Position numbers and translations under genes: made by a program
In this document: positions 1-6,745 of the stretch, piece after piece
How the letters are laid out: each line of letters opens with the position of its first letter
Numbering within the stretch: the stretch's first letter is position 1
Notes under the pieces: generated by a model
Databases searched by the model: none
What the model saw: the letters and a program-made list of their open reading frames with translations, nothing else
Told to the model about the DNA's origin: nothing
Assembly: GCF_000003605.2 (NCBI RefSeq)
Contig: NW_003154161.1
Coordinates: forward strand, 1-10,715
Source of the DNA: Saccoglossus kowalevskii
Lineage: Eukaryota; Hemichordata; Enteropneusta; Harrimaniidae
Length of the DNA stretch: 10,715 bases
Direction of reading: 5' to 3'

Positions 1-66
1 GTCATATATAGCTTGTAATTCGAGGGTTTGAGTCTCAAAAACAACTAGTTGTTGAATTTGACTCAT

Positions 67-139
67 TGGAGAATCCGAGTATCGATCCCGGTACCTCTCA
101 CATGCTAAGCGAGCGCTCTTCCACTTGAGCTAATTCCCC
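67..139 (-). tRNA. tRNA-Ala: tRNA-Ala(AGC) copy 1, T62/A20 family
   Basis: Complete cloverleaf with anticodon AGC and G3:U70. It differs from the consensus by T62, which gives a G52:U62 wobble in the T stem, and A20 in the D loop. Neither should prevent folding. The trailer ends in T5 at 37-41. The same family occurs at 959, 1851 and 3634. The intergenic interval on its 5' side is the short 234-bp type. Confidence 0.92.
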
Positions 140-300
140 GACGATATTCATGTTTGAGCCTCCTTAAGTGAGCCTCGATGTAACGAATTTATTTTTTCTA
201 AATAATGATTATCACAGTGACCGTAAACATACTGATATAATACTACTTGTAATTCGAAGGTTTGAGTCTCAAAAACAACTAGTTATTGTACACAACTCAA

Positions 301-373
301 TGGAGAATCCGAGTATCGATCCCGGTACCTCTCACATGCTAAGCGAGGGCTCTACCACTTGAGCTAATTCCCC
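301..373 (-). tRNA. tRNA-Ala: tRNA-Ala(AGC) copy 2, C26 family
   Basis: All stems pair. Position 26, between the D and anticodon stems, is C instead of the consensus G, and U62 gives one wobble in the T stem. C is uncommon at the 26:44 junction but does not break a stem. T5 lies at 271-275. Upstream of this family the first TGAGCCTC element is altered (TCAGCTTC). Five near-identical members recur, one per ~892-bp trimer. Confidence 0.9.
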
Positions 374-656
374 GACTCTAGTCACGTTTCAGCTTCCTTA
401 AGTGAGCCTCGATGTAACGAATTTATTTTTTCTAAACAATGATTATCACAGTGACCGTAAACATACTTATACGAATTTATAATCAGAAATATTCAGAATT
501 TCAATCATTTGCTCGTAAAGTCAAATTACTTAGAATTGAACAAATTATTTTTTCTAAACAATTATTATCACAGTGACCGTAAACATACTGATATAATACT
601 CCTTGTAATTCGAAGGTTTGAGTCTCAAAAACAAATAGTTGTTGCATTCGACTCAC
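374..656. repeat. Prototype long spacer (283 bp) with internal 54-bp duplication
   Basis: This spacer carries the AT-rich block (T6, then CTAAACAAT and TCACAGTGACCG) twice, near 425-472 and 547-594. The 9-mer ACGAATTTA at 417-425 recurs 54 bp later at 471-479 and marks the probable junction. It reads as a short-spacer block joined to a medium-spacer block. The same architecture lies between the tRNAs at 1495/1851, 2387/2742, 3278/3634, 4170/4525, 4826/5182, 6318/6673 and 7509/7865. Confidence 0.88.
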
Positions 657-729
657 TGGAGAATCCAGGTATCGATCCCGGTACCTCTCACATGCTAAAC
701 GAGCGCTCTACCGCATGAGTTAATTCCCC
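657..729 (-). pseudogene. tRNA-Ala(AGC)-like copy 3, wobble-rich family with A10
   Basis: Anticodon AGC and G3:U70 are present. G10 is A, which leaves an A10/C25 mismatch in the D stem and removes a conserved box A base. The family markers are T15 and C17 in the D loop, T31 (a second adjacent wobble in the anticodon stem) and T63 (wobble with G51). T5 is kept at 627-631. I call it a probable pseudogene; it could still be weakly transcribed. Confidence 0.6.
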
Positions 730-958
730 GACAATATTGACGTTTGAGCCTCCTTAAGTGAGTCTCGATGTATCTAATTTATAATCAGAAATATTCAGAA
801 TTCAATCATATTGCTCGTAAAGTCAAATTACTTAGAATTGAACAAATCATTTTTTCTAAACAATTATTATCACAGTGACCGTAAACATACTGTCATAATA
901 TAGCTTGTAATTCGAGGGTTTGAGTCTCAAAAACAACTAGTTGTTGAATTTGACTCAT

Positions 959-1031
959 TGGAGAATCCGAGTATCGATCCCGGTACCTCTCACATGCTAA
1001 GCGAGCGCTCTTCCACTTGAGCTAATTCCCC
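959..1031 (-). tRNA. tRNA-Ala: tRNA-Ala(AGC) copy 4, T62/A20 family
   Basis: Same 73 nt as copy 1: cloverleaf intact, AGC anticodon, one G52:U62 wobble, A20. T5 at 929-933. Its 3'-side spacer shares the base change in 'tatagcttg' (near 899-907) with the left end of the window, which suggests that copies 1 and 4 descend from one duplication. Confidence 0.92.
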
Positions 1032-1260
1032 GACGATATTCATGTTTGAGCCTCCTTAAGTGAGTCTCGATGTAACTAATTTATAATCAGAAATAATCAG
1101 AATTTCAATAATATGCTCGTAAAGTAAAATTACTTAGAATTGAACAAATTATTTTTTCTAAACAATTATTATCACAGTGACCGTAAACATACTGTCATAA
1201 TATAACTTGTAATTCGAGGGTTTGAGTCTCAAAAACAACTAGTTGTTGAATGCGACTCAC

Positions 1261-1333
1261 TGGAGAATCCGGGTATCGATCCCAGTACCTCTCACATGCT
1301 AAGCGAGCGCTCTACCACTTGAGCTAATTCCCC
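1261..1333 (-). tRNA. tRNA-Ala: tRNA-Ala(AGC) copy 5, T50 variant
   Basis: Consensus except C50 to T, which gives a U50:G64 wobble in the T stem. All stems close, AGC anticodon, G3:U70. T5 at 1231-1235, preceded in the trailer by the full 14-bp palindrome. Its higher-order partner at 3044 has C50, so the change arose after the 1783-bp duplication or was converted back. Confidence 0.94.
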
Positions 1334-1494
1334 GACGATATTCATGTTTGAGCCTCCTTAAGTGAGCCTCGATGTAACGAATTTATTTTTTCTAAATAAT
1401 GATTATCACAGTGACCGTAAACATACTGATATAATACTACTTGTAATTCGAAGGTTTGAGTCTCAAAAACAACTAGTTATTGTACACAACTCAA

Positions 1495-1567
1495 TGGAGA
1501 ATCCGAGTATCGATCCCGGTACCTCTCACATGCTAAGCGAGGGCTCTACCACTTGAGCTAATTCCCC
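1495..1567 (-). tRNA. tRNA-Ala: tRNA-Ala(AGC) copy 6, C26 family
   Basis: C26 and U62 as in copy 2; otherwise consensus with AGC anticodon. T5 at 1465-1469. The long 283-bp spacer lies on its 5' side and the short 161-bp spacer on its 3' side, as for every member of this family. Confidence 0.9.
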
Positions 1568-1850
1568 GACTCTAGTCACGTTTCAGCTTCCTTAAGTGAG
1601 CCTCGGTGTAACGAATTTATTTTTTCTAAACAATGATTATCACAGTGACCGTAAACATACTTATACGAATTTATAATCAGAAATATTCAGAATTTCAATC
1701 ATTTGCTCGTAAAGTAAAATTACTTAGAATTGAACAAATCATTTTTTCTAAACAATTATTATCACAGTGACCGTAAACATACTGTCATAATATAACTTGT
1801 AATTCGAGGGTTTGAGTCTCAAAAACAACTAGTTGTTGAATTTGACTCAT

Positions 1851-1923
1851 TGCAGAATCCGAGTATCGATCCCGGTACCTCTCACATGCTAAGCGAGCGC
1901 TCTTCCACTTGAGCTAATTCCCC
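1851..1923 (-). tRNA. tRNA-Ala: tRNA-Ala(AGC) copy 7, T62/A20 family with 2:71 mismatch
   Basis: C71 has become G, leaving a G2/G71 mismatch in the acceptor stem next to the intact G3:U70 pair. The rest matches the T62/A20 family. T5 at 1821-1825. The partner at 3634 keeps C71. The mismatch probably lowers 3'-end processing or charging, so function is doubtful although promoter boxes are intact. Confidence 0.75.
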
Positions 1924-2112
1924 GACGATATTCATGTTTGAGCCTCCTTAAGTGAGTCTCGATGTAACTAATTTATAATCAGAAATAATCAGAATTTCAA
2001 TAATATGCTCGTAAAGTAAAATTACTTAGAATTGAACAAATTATTTTTTCTAAACAATTATTATCACAGTGACCGTAAACATACTGTCATAATATAACTT
2101 GTAATTCGAGGG

Positions 2113-2125
2113 TTTGAGTCTCAAA
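2113..2125. repeat. 13-bp inverted repeat TTTGAG-T-CTCAAA at the terminator
   Basis: Two 6-bp arms surround one base, just beyond and overlapping the T-run. A one-base loop cannot form as an RNA hairpin, so if functional it would be a DNA site. It is kept in most spacers, with a TCACAA variant at 10345-10350. Confidence 0.6.
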
Positions 2126-2127
2126 AA
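2123..2127 (-). terminator. Pol III T5 terminator of reference copy
   Basis: Five T residues on the minus strand, 25 nt past A73. Thirty-three other copies have the same run at the same distance (start minus 30 to start minus 26); the copy at 8167 has T6. It is absent after the copies at 5714, 7208 and 9005. Confidence 0.88.
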
Positions 2128-2139
2128 CAACTAGTTGTT
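2126..2139. repeat. 14-bp perfect palindrome in the tRNA trailer
   Basis: AACAACTAGTTGTT is its own reverse complement and overlaps the first two bases of the T-run. In RNA it could form a weak 5-bp A/U-rich hairpin with a CUAG loop directly before the U-run. The same palindrome is found before about sixteen copies; others have one substitution (AACAAATAGTTGTT) or only the AACTAGTT core. Confidence 0.8.
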
Positions 2140-2163
2140 GAATGCGACTCACTGGAGAATCCG

Positions 2164-2174
2164 GGTATCGATCC
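2164..2174 (-). promoter_or_regulatory. Box B (internal Pol III promoter) of reference copy
   Basis: tRNA positions 52-62 read GGATCGATACC, matching the GWTCRANNC box B core. It is intact in nearly all copies; the copy at 8469 loses A58, and the U62 families change only the last base. Confidence 0.9.
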
Positions 2175-2206
2175 CGGTACCTCTCACATGCTAAGCGAGC
2201 GCTCTA

Positions 2207-2218
2207 CCACTTGAGCTA
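2207..2218 (-). promoter_or_regulatory. Box A (internal Pol III promoter) of reference copy
   Basis: tRNA positions 8-19 read TAGCTCAAGTGG, which fits the eukaryotic box A pattern TRGCNNARNNGG. It is the TFIIIC contact. The equivalent site is damaged in the A8/G9 copies at 5714, 7208, 8771 and 9005 and in the A10 copy at 657. Confidence 0.9.
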
Positions 2219-2225
2219 ATTCCCC

Positions 2226-2386
2226 GACGATATTCACGTTTGAGCCTCCTTAAGTGAGCCTCGATGTAACGAATTTATTTTTTCTAAATAATGATTATCA
2301 CAGTGACCGTAAACATACTGATATAATACTACTTGTAATTCGAAGGTTTGAGTCTCAAAAACAACTAGTTATTGTACACAACTCAA
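2226..2386. repeat. Prototype short spacer (161 bp)
   Basis: Lacks the 68-bp module; the sequence passes straight from 'taacgaattta' into the T6 block. The deletion edges share a short AAATTA/AATTTA-like match. The same spacer type follows copies starting at 67, 1261, 3044, 3936, 5483, 6974, 8771 and 9843; a hybrid version follows 9609. Confidence 0.85.
2241..2262 (-). promoter_or_regulatory. Candidate upstream element: paired 8-bp direct repeat
   Basis: On the plus strand TGAGCCTC, CTTAAG, TGAGCCTC follow each other without gaps, 15 bp from the tRNA 5' end (about -16 to -37). The motif recurs before almost every tRNA; in medium spacers the distal copy is usually TGAGTCTC. Its role as a promoter element is inference from position and conservation, and conservation is weak evidence in a homogenised array. 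Confidence 0.45.
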
Positions 2387-2459
2387 TGGAGAATCCGAGT
2401 ATCGATCCCGGTACCTCTCACATGCTAAGCGAGGGCTCTACCACTTGAGCTAATTCCCC
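2387..2459 (-). tRNA. tRNA-Ala: tRNA-Ala(AGC) copy 9, C26 family
   Basis: C26 plus the G52:U62 wobble; the cloverleaf closes and the anticodon is AGC. T5 at 2357-2361. The 5' spacer has a private change, 'gatgaaacgaatta', shared only with the copy at 4170, which ties these two as higher-order partners. Confidence 0.9.
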
Positions 2460-2741
2460 GACTCTAGTCACGTTTCAGCTTCCTTAAGTGAGCCTCGATG
2501 AAACGAATTAATTTTTCTAAACAATGATTATCACAGTGACCGTAAACATACTTATACGAATTTATAATCAGAAATATTCAGAATTTCAATCATTTGCTCG
2601 TAAAGTAAAATTACTTAGAATTGAACAAATCATTTTTTCTAAACAATTATTATCACAGTGACCGTAAACATACTGTCATAATATAACATGTAATTCGAGG
2701 GTTTGAGTCTCAAAAACAAATAGTTGTTGAAATGGACTCAC

Positions 2742-2814
2742 TGGAGAATCCGGGTATCGATCCCAGTACCTCTCACATGCTAAGCGAGCGCTCTACCACT
2801 TGAGCTAATTCCCC
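2742..2814 (-). tRNA. tRNA-Ala: tRNA-Ala(AGC) copy 10, T50 variant
   Basis: Identical to copy 5 inside the gene (U50:G64 wobble), but with the 'gaaatggactc' trailer of the 4525 family. Gene body and trailer therefore have different histories, which suggests gene conversion or recurrent mutation. T5 at 2712-2716. Confidence 0.94.
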
Positions 2815-3043
2815 GACGATATTGCCGTTTGAGCCTCCTTAAGTGAGTCTCGATGTATCTAATTTATAATCAGAAATAATCAGAATTTCAATAATATGCT
2901 CGTAAAGTAAAATTACTTAGAATTGAACAAATTATTTTTTCTAAACAATTATTATCACAGTGACCGTAAACATACTGTCATAATATAACTTGTAATTCGA
3001 GGGTTTGAGTCTCAAAAACAACTAGTTGTTGAATGCGACTCAC

Positions 3044-3116
3044 TGGAGAATCCGGGTATCGATCCCGGTACCTCTCACATGCTAAGCGAGCGCTCTACCA
3101 CTTGAGCTAATTCCCC
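3044..3116 (-). tRNA. tRNA-Ala: tRNA-Ala(AGC) copy 11, consensus
   Basis: Identical over 73 nt to the reference copy at 2153. T5 at 3014-3018 after a palindromic trailer. A strong candidate for an active gene. Confidence 0.98.
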
Positions 3117-3277
3117 GACGATATTCATGTTTGAGCCTCCTTAAGTGAGCCTCGATGTAACGAATTTATTTTTTCTAAATAATGATTATCACAGTGACCG
3201 TAAACATACTGATATAATACTACTTGTAATTCGAAGGTTTGAGTCTCAAAAACAACTAGTTATTGTACACAACTCAA

Positions 3278-3350
3278 TGGAGAATCCGAGTATCGATCCC
3301 GGTACCTCTCACATGCTAAGCGAGGGCTCTACCACTTGAGCTAATTCCCC
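3278..3350 (-). tRNA. tRNA-Ala: tRNA-Ala(AGC) copy 12, C26 family
   Basis: C26 and U62, otherwise consensus. T5 at 3248-3252. Partner of copy 6 at 1495, from which its 5' spacer differs at one base near 1605 ('ctcggtg' there, 'ctcgatg' here). Confidence 0.9.
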
Positions 3351-3633
3351 GACTCTAGTCACGTTTCAGCTTCCTTAAGTGAGCCTCGATGTAACGAATT
3401 TATTTTTTCTAAACAATGATTATCACAGTGACCGTAAACATACTTATACGAATTTATAATCAGAAATATTCAGAATTTCAATCATTTGCTCGTAAAGTAA
3501 AATTACTTAGAATTGAACAAATCATTTTTTCTAAACAATTATTATCACAGTGACCGTAAACATACTGTCATAATATAACTTGTAATTCGAGGGTTTGAGT
3601 CTCAAAAACAACTAGTTGTTGAATTTGACTCAT

Positions 3634-3706
3634 TGGAGAATCCGAGTATCGATCCCGGTACCTTTCACATGCTAAGCGAGCGCTCTTCCACTTGAGCTAA
3701 TTCCCC
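3634..3706 (-). tRNA. tRNA-Ala: tRNA-Ala(AGC) copy 13, T62/A20 family with 27/43 mismatch
   Basis: G43 has become A, giving C27/A43 at the top of the anticodon stem. The other four pairs of that stem, the AGC anticodon and G3:U70 remain. T5 at 3604-3608. Probably still folds, but weaker than copies 1 and 4. Confidence 0.8.
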
Positions 3707-3935
3707 GACGATATTCATGTTTGAGCCTCCTTAAGTGAGTCTCGATGTAACTAATTTATAATCGGAAATAATCAGAATTTCAATGATATGCTCGTAAAGT
3801 AAAATTACTTAGAATTGAACAAATTATTTTTTCTAAACAATTATTATCACAGTGACCGTAAACATACTGTCATAATATAACTTGTAATTCGAGGGTTTGA
3901 GTCTCAAAAACAACTAGTTGTTGAATGCGACTCAC

Positions 3936-4008
3936 TGGAGAATCCGGGTATCGATCCCGGTACCTCTCACATGCTAAGCGAGCGCTCTACCACTTGAGCT
4001 AATTCCCC
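3936..4008 (-). tRNA. tRNA-Ala: tRNA-Ala(AGC) copy 14, consensus
   Basis: Identical to the reference copy in the gene, with the same flanking 'gaatgcgactcac' trailer start. T5 at 3906-3910. Exact 1783-bp partner of copy 8. Confidence 0.98.
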
Positions 4009-4169
4009 GACGATATTCACGTTTGAGCCTCCTTAAGTGAGCCTCGATGTAACGAATTTATTTTTTCTAAATAATGATTATCACAGTGACCGTAAACATA
4101 CTGATATAATACTACTTGTAATTCGAAGGTTTGAGTCTCAAAAACAACTAGTTATTGTACACAACTCAA

Positions 4170-4242
4170 TGGAGAATCCGAGTATCGATCCCGGTACCTC
4201 TCACATGCTAAGCGAGGGCTCTACCACTTGAGCTAATTCCCC
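4170..4242 (-). tRNA. tRNA-Ala: tRNA-Ala(AGC) copy 15, C26 family
   Basis: Fifth and last C26 member, with U62 as in the others; AGC anticodon. T5 at 4140-4144. The family is not seen to the right of this copy, so it marks the left, regular part of the array. Confidence 0.9.
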
Positions 4243-4524
4243 GACTCTAGTCACGTTTCAGCTTCCTTAAGTGAGCCTCGATGAAACGAATTAATTTTTC
4301 TAAACAGTGATTATCACAGTGACCGTAAACATACTTATACGAATTTATAATCAGAAATATTCAGAATTTCAATCATTTGCTCGTAAAGTAAAATTACTTA
4401 GAATTGAACAAATCATTTTTTCTAAACAATTATTATCACAGTGACCGTAAACATACTGTCATAATATAACTTGTAATTCGAGGGTTTGAGTCTCAAAAAC
4501 AAATAGTTGTTGAAATGGACTCAC

Positions 4525-4597
4525 TGGAGAATCCGGGTATCGATCCCGGTACCTCTCACATGCTAAGCGAGCGCTCTACCACTTGAGCTAATTCCCC
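4525..4597 (-). tRNA. tRNA-Ala: tRNA-Ala(AGC) copy 16, consensus
   Basis: Gene identical to the reference copy; trailer is the 'gaaatggactc' type with a one-base break in the palindrome (AACAAATAGTTGTT). T5 at 4495-4499. Confidence 0.98.
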
Positions 4598-4825
4598 GAC
4601 GATATTGCCGTTTGAGCCTCCTTAAGTGAGTCTCGATGTATCTAATTTATAATCAGAAATATTCAGAATTCAATCATATGCTCGTCAAGTCAAATTACTT
4701 AGAATTGAACAAATCATTTTTTCTAAACAATTATTATCACAGTGACCGTAAACATACTGTCATAATATAATTTGTAAATCGAGGGTTTGAGTCTCAAAAA
4801 CAACTAGTTGTTGAATTCGACTCAC

Positions 4826-4898
4826 TGGAGAATCCGGGTATCGATCCCGGTACCTCTCACATGCTAAGCGAGCGCTCTACCACGTGAGCTAATTCCCC
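4826..4898 (-). tRNA. tRNA-Ala: tRNA-Ala(AGC) copy 17, C15 variant
   Basis: Only change from consensus is A15 to C in the D loop, a box A position that is normally a purine and takes part in the 15:48 tertiary contact. Stems are intact, anticodon AGC. T5 at 4796-4800. Shared with 6318 and 7509, so it was copied by duplication. Confidence 0.88.
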
Positions 4899-5181
4899 GA
4901 CGATATTCACGTTTGAGCCTCCTTAAGTGAGCCTCGATGTAACGAATTTATTTTTTCTAAACAATGATTATCACAGTGACAGTAAACATACTTATACGAA
5001 TTTATAATCAGAAATATTCAGAATTTCAATCATTTGCTCGTAAAGTAAAATTACTTAGAATTGAACAAATCATTTTTTCTAAACAATTATTATCACAGTG
5101 ACTGTAAACATACTGTCATAATATAACTTGTAATTCGAGGGTTTGAGTCTCAAAAACAAATAGTTGTTGAAATGGACTCAC

Positions 5182-5254
5182 TGGAGAATCCGGGTATCGA
5201 TCCCGGTACCTCTCACATGCTAAGCGAGCGCCCTACCACTTGAGCTAATTCCCC
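5182..5254 (-). tRNA. tRNA-Ala: tRNA-Ala(AGC) copy 18, G23 variant
   Basis: A23 to G gives a U12:G23 wobble in the D stem; everything else is consensus. T5 at 5152-5156. It is the block X partner of the anticodon-ATC copy at 7865, and it has a normal AGC anticodon. Confidence 0.93.
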
Positions 5255-5482
5255 GACGATATTGCCGTTTGAGCCTCCTTAAGTGAGTCTCGATGTATCT
5301 AATTTATAATCAGAAATATTCAGAATTCAATCATATGCTCGTCAAGTCAAATTACTTAGAATTGAACAAATCATTTTTTCTAAACAATTATTATCACAGT
5401 GACCGTAAACATACTGTCATATTATAACTTGTAATTCGAGGGTTTGAGTCTCAAAAACAACTAGTTGTTGAATTCGAGTCAC

Positions 5483-5555
5483 TCGAGAATCCGGGTATCG
5501 ATCCCGGTACCTCTCACATGCTAAGCGAGCGATCTACCATTTGAGCTAACTCCCC
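5483..5555 (-). pseudogene. Decayed tRNA-Ala(AGC) copy 19 (G6, A16, T24, G72)
   Basis: C72 to G leaves G1/G72 unpaired at the end of the acceptor stem, and G24 to T leaves C11/T24 in the D stem; A6 to G gives a G6:U67 wobble. Anticodon AGC and G3:U70 survive. The upstream element is also changed (TGAGCCTT, CTTACG). T5 is kept at 5453-5457. Two broken pairs make stable folding unlikely. Confidence 0.75.
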
Positions 5556-5713
5556 GACGATATTCACGTTTGAGCCTTCTTACGTGAGCCTCGATGTAAC
5601 GAATTTACTTTTTCTAAACAATGATTATCAGCAGTGACCGTAAATATACTGATATAATACTACTTGTAATTCGAAGTTTGAGTCTCAATACACTAGTTAT
5701 TGTACACAACTCA

Positions 5714-5786
5714 TGGAGAATCCGAGTATCGATCCCGGTATCTATCACATGCTAAGCGAGCGCTCTACCACTTGAGCCTATTCCGC
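5714..5786 (-). pseudogene. Decayed tRNA-Ala(AGC) copy 20, A8/G9 family, terminator lost
   Basis: G2 to C gives a C2/C71 mismatch. The TA at positions 8-9 is AG, so box A loses its first base and the universal U8 is gone. G43 to T gives C27/T43, and G46 is A; U62 wobble also present. The trailer has several 1-bp deletions and its T-run is gone (TATTGAG), so nothing of T4 or longer lies before the next tRNA at 5483. Confidence 0.8.
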
Positions 5787-6317
5787 GATGATATTCACGT
5801 TTGAGCCTCCTTAAGTGAGCCTCGATGTAACGAATTTATAATCAGCAATATTCAGAATTTCAATCATATGCTCGTAAAGTAAAATTACTTAGAATTGAAC
5901 AAATTATTTTTTCTAAACAATTATTATCACAGTGACCGTAAACATACTGATATAATACTCCTTGTAATTCGAAGGTTTGAGTCTCAAAAACAAATAGTTG
6001 TTGCATTCGACTCACTGGAGAATCCAGGTATCGATCCCGGTACCTCTCACATGCTAAACGAGCGCTCTACCGCATGAGCTAATTCCCCGACAATATTGAC
6101 GTTTGAGCCTCCTTAAGTGAGTCTCGATGTATCTAATTTATAATCAGAAATATTCAGAATTCAATCATATTGCTCGTAAAGTCAAATTACTTAGAATTGA
6201 ACAAATCATTTTTTCTAAACAATTATTATCACAGTGACCGTAAACATACTGTCATAATATAACTTGTAATTCGAGGGTTTGAGTCTCAAAAACAACTAGT
6301 TGTTGAGTTCGACTCAC
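5787..6317. repeat. Duplicated block Z, left copy (partner 9078-9608)
   Basis: Offset exactly 3291 bp, covering one wobble-rich tRNA and its two medium spacers. The private marker 'atcagcaata' occurs at 5841 and 9132 only. Block Z follows an A8/G9 pseudogene in both places, so the duplicated stretch probably extends leftwards into that copy. Confidence 0.78.
6016..6088 (-). tRNA. tRNA-Ala: tRNA-Ala(AGC) copy 21, wobble-rich family
   Basis: T15 and C17 in the D loop, T31 giving U31:G39 next to the standard G30:U40 wobble, and T63 giving G51:U63. No true mismatch, AGC anticodon, G3:U70, G10 intact. T5 at 5986-5990. It can fold, but the anticodon stem is weaker than in the consensus. Confidence 0.78.
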
Positions 6318-6390
6318 TGGAGAATCCGGGTATCGATCCCGGTACCTCTCACATGCTAAGCGAGCGCTCTACCACGTGAGCTAATTCCCC
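6318..6390 (-). tRNA. tRNA-Ala: tRNA-Ala(AGC) copy 22, C15 variant
   Basis: C15 is the only change from consensus. T5 at 6288-6292. Its 5' long spacer has one T fewer in the first T-run and a private 'gatcatcac', so it is not a recent copy of 4826 or 7509. Confidence 0.88.
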
Positions 6391-6672
6391 GACGATATTC
6401 ACGTTTGAGCCTCCTTAAGTGAGCCTCGATGTAACGAATTTATTTTTCTAAACAATGATCATCACAGTGACCGTAAACATACTTATACGAATTTATAATC
6501 AGAAATATTCAGAATTTCAATCATTTGCTCGTAAAGTAAAATTACTTAGAATTGAACAAATCATTTTTTCTAAACAATTATTATCACAGTGACCGTAAAC
6601 ATACTGTCATAATATAACTTGTAATTCGAGGGTTTGAGTCTCAAAAACAAATAGTTGTTGAAATGGACTCAC

Positions 6673-6745
6673 TGGAGAATCCGGGTATCGATCCCGGTAC
6701 CTCTCACATGCTAAGCGAGCGCTCTACCACTTGAGCTAATTCCCC
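6673..6745 (-). tRNA. tRNA-Ala: tRNA-Ala(AGC) copy 23, consensus
   Basis: Identical over 73 nt to the reference copy; trailer of the 'gaaatggactc' type. T5 at 6643-6647. The only unchanged consensus copy between 4598 and 9842. Confidence 0.98.

Larger units (their letters stand above)
1924..2152. repeat. Prototype medium spacer (229 bp)
   Basis: Read on the plus strand from the gene's 5' side, it holds the TGAGCCTC-CTTAAG-TGAGTCTC element, a 68-bp AT-rich module running roughly from 'taatcagaaat' to 'gaacaaatta', a T6 block, the TCACAGTGA core, TTTGAGTCTCAAA, and the palindromic trailer. Short spacers lack the 68-bp module. I see no gene in it. Confidence 0.85.
2153..2225 (-). tRNA. tRNA-Ala: tRNA-Ala(AGC) copy 8, consensus reference copy
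   Basis: This copy decodes alanine GCU, and GCC/GCA if A34 is deaminated to inosine as is usual for eukaryotic Ala-AGC. Acceptor GGGGAAT pairs with ATTCTCC, with G3:U70 as the only wobble; this pair is the established identity element for alanyl-tRNA synthetase. D stem GCTC/GAGC, 8-nt D loop with G18G19. Anticodon stem CTCGC/GTGAG with one G30:U40 wobble and loop TTAGCAT. T stem CCGGG/CCCGG with loop ATCGATA; A54 is, from memory, normal in eukaryotic tRNA-Ala. Discriminator A73, no CCA, no intron. T5 at 2123-2127. The same 73 nt occur at 3044, 3936, 4525, 6673, 9843 and 10379. Confidence 0.98.
1080..2862. repeat. Higher-order repeat unit 1 (1783 bp, six tRNAs)
   Basis: It contains the tRNAs at 1261, 1495, 1851, 2153, 2387 and 2742. 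Each has a partner exactly 1783 bp to the right (3044, 3278, 3634, 3936, 4170, 4525). By eye I find only about nine substitutions in the shared stretch. Shared private markers include the altered 'gatgaaacgaatta' at 2498 and its partner near 4281. Edges are approximate because they fall inside repeated spacer. Confidence 0.85.
2863..4645. repeat. Higher-order repeat unit 2 (1783 bp, six tRNAs)
   Basis: Head-to-tail with unit 1. It holds the tRNAs at 3044, 3278, 3634, 3936, 4170 and 4525 at exactly corresponding places. To the right of about 4645 the spacer switches to the 'attcagaattcaatcat' and 'gctcgtcaagtc' version, so the repeat ends there. Confidence 0.85.
4690..5370. repeat. Duplicated block X, left copy (partner about 7373-8053)
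   Basis: Offset 2683 bp. Private markers shared by both blocks are 'tttgtaaatcg' (4771 and 7454), 'gtgacagtaaac' (4976 and 7659) and 'gtgactgtaaac' near 5097 and 7780. On the right, homology is lost where the partner switches to the 'aaattattt' and 'actgatataatactcc' spacer near 8053-8110. Edges are approximate. Confidence 0.75.
4826..5786. repeat. Duplicated block Y, left copy (partner 6318-7280)
   Basis: Four tRNAs (C15, consensus-like, G6/T24/G72, A8/G9) recur in the same order 1491-1494 bp to the right. Shared private marks include 'gtcatattataac' (5416 and 6907), the CTCGAGAAT acceptor change and the altered upstream element TGAGCCTT-CTTACG. The left copy has a run of small indels at 5628-5714 that the right copy lacks. 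Confidence 0.82.

Noticed and set aside
2111-2125. Box B-like GTTTGAGTC on the plus strand, suggesting an opposite-strand Pol III gene
   Set aside because: One mismatch in the core, no box A at a suitable distance before it and no foldable tRNA on that strand.
2278-2283. Plus-strand T6 runs as Pol III terminators
   Set aside because: All recognised genes are on the minus strand, where these runs are A6. They may be AT-rich upstream DNA but do not terminate any gene I can see.
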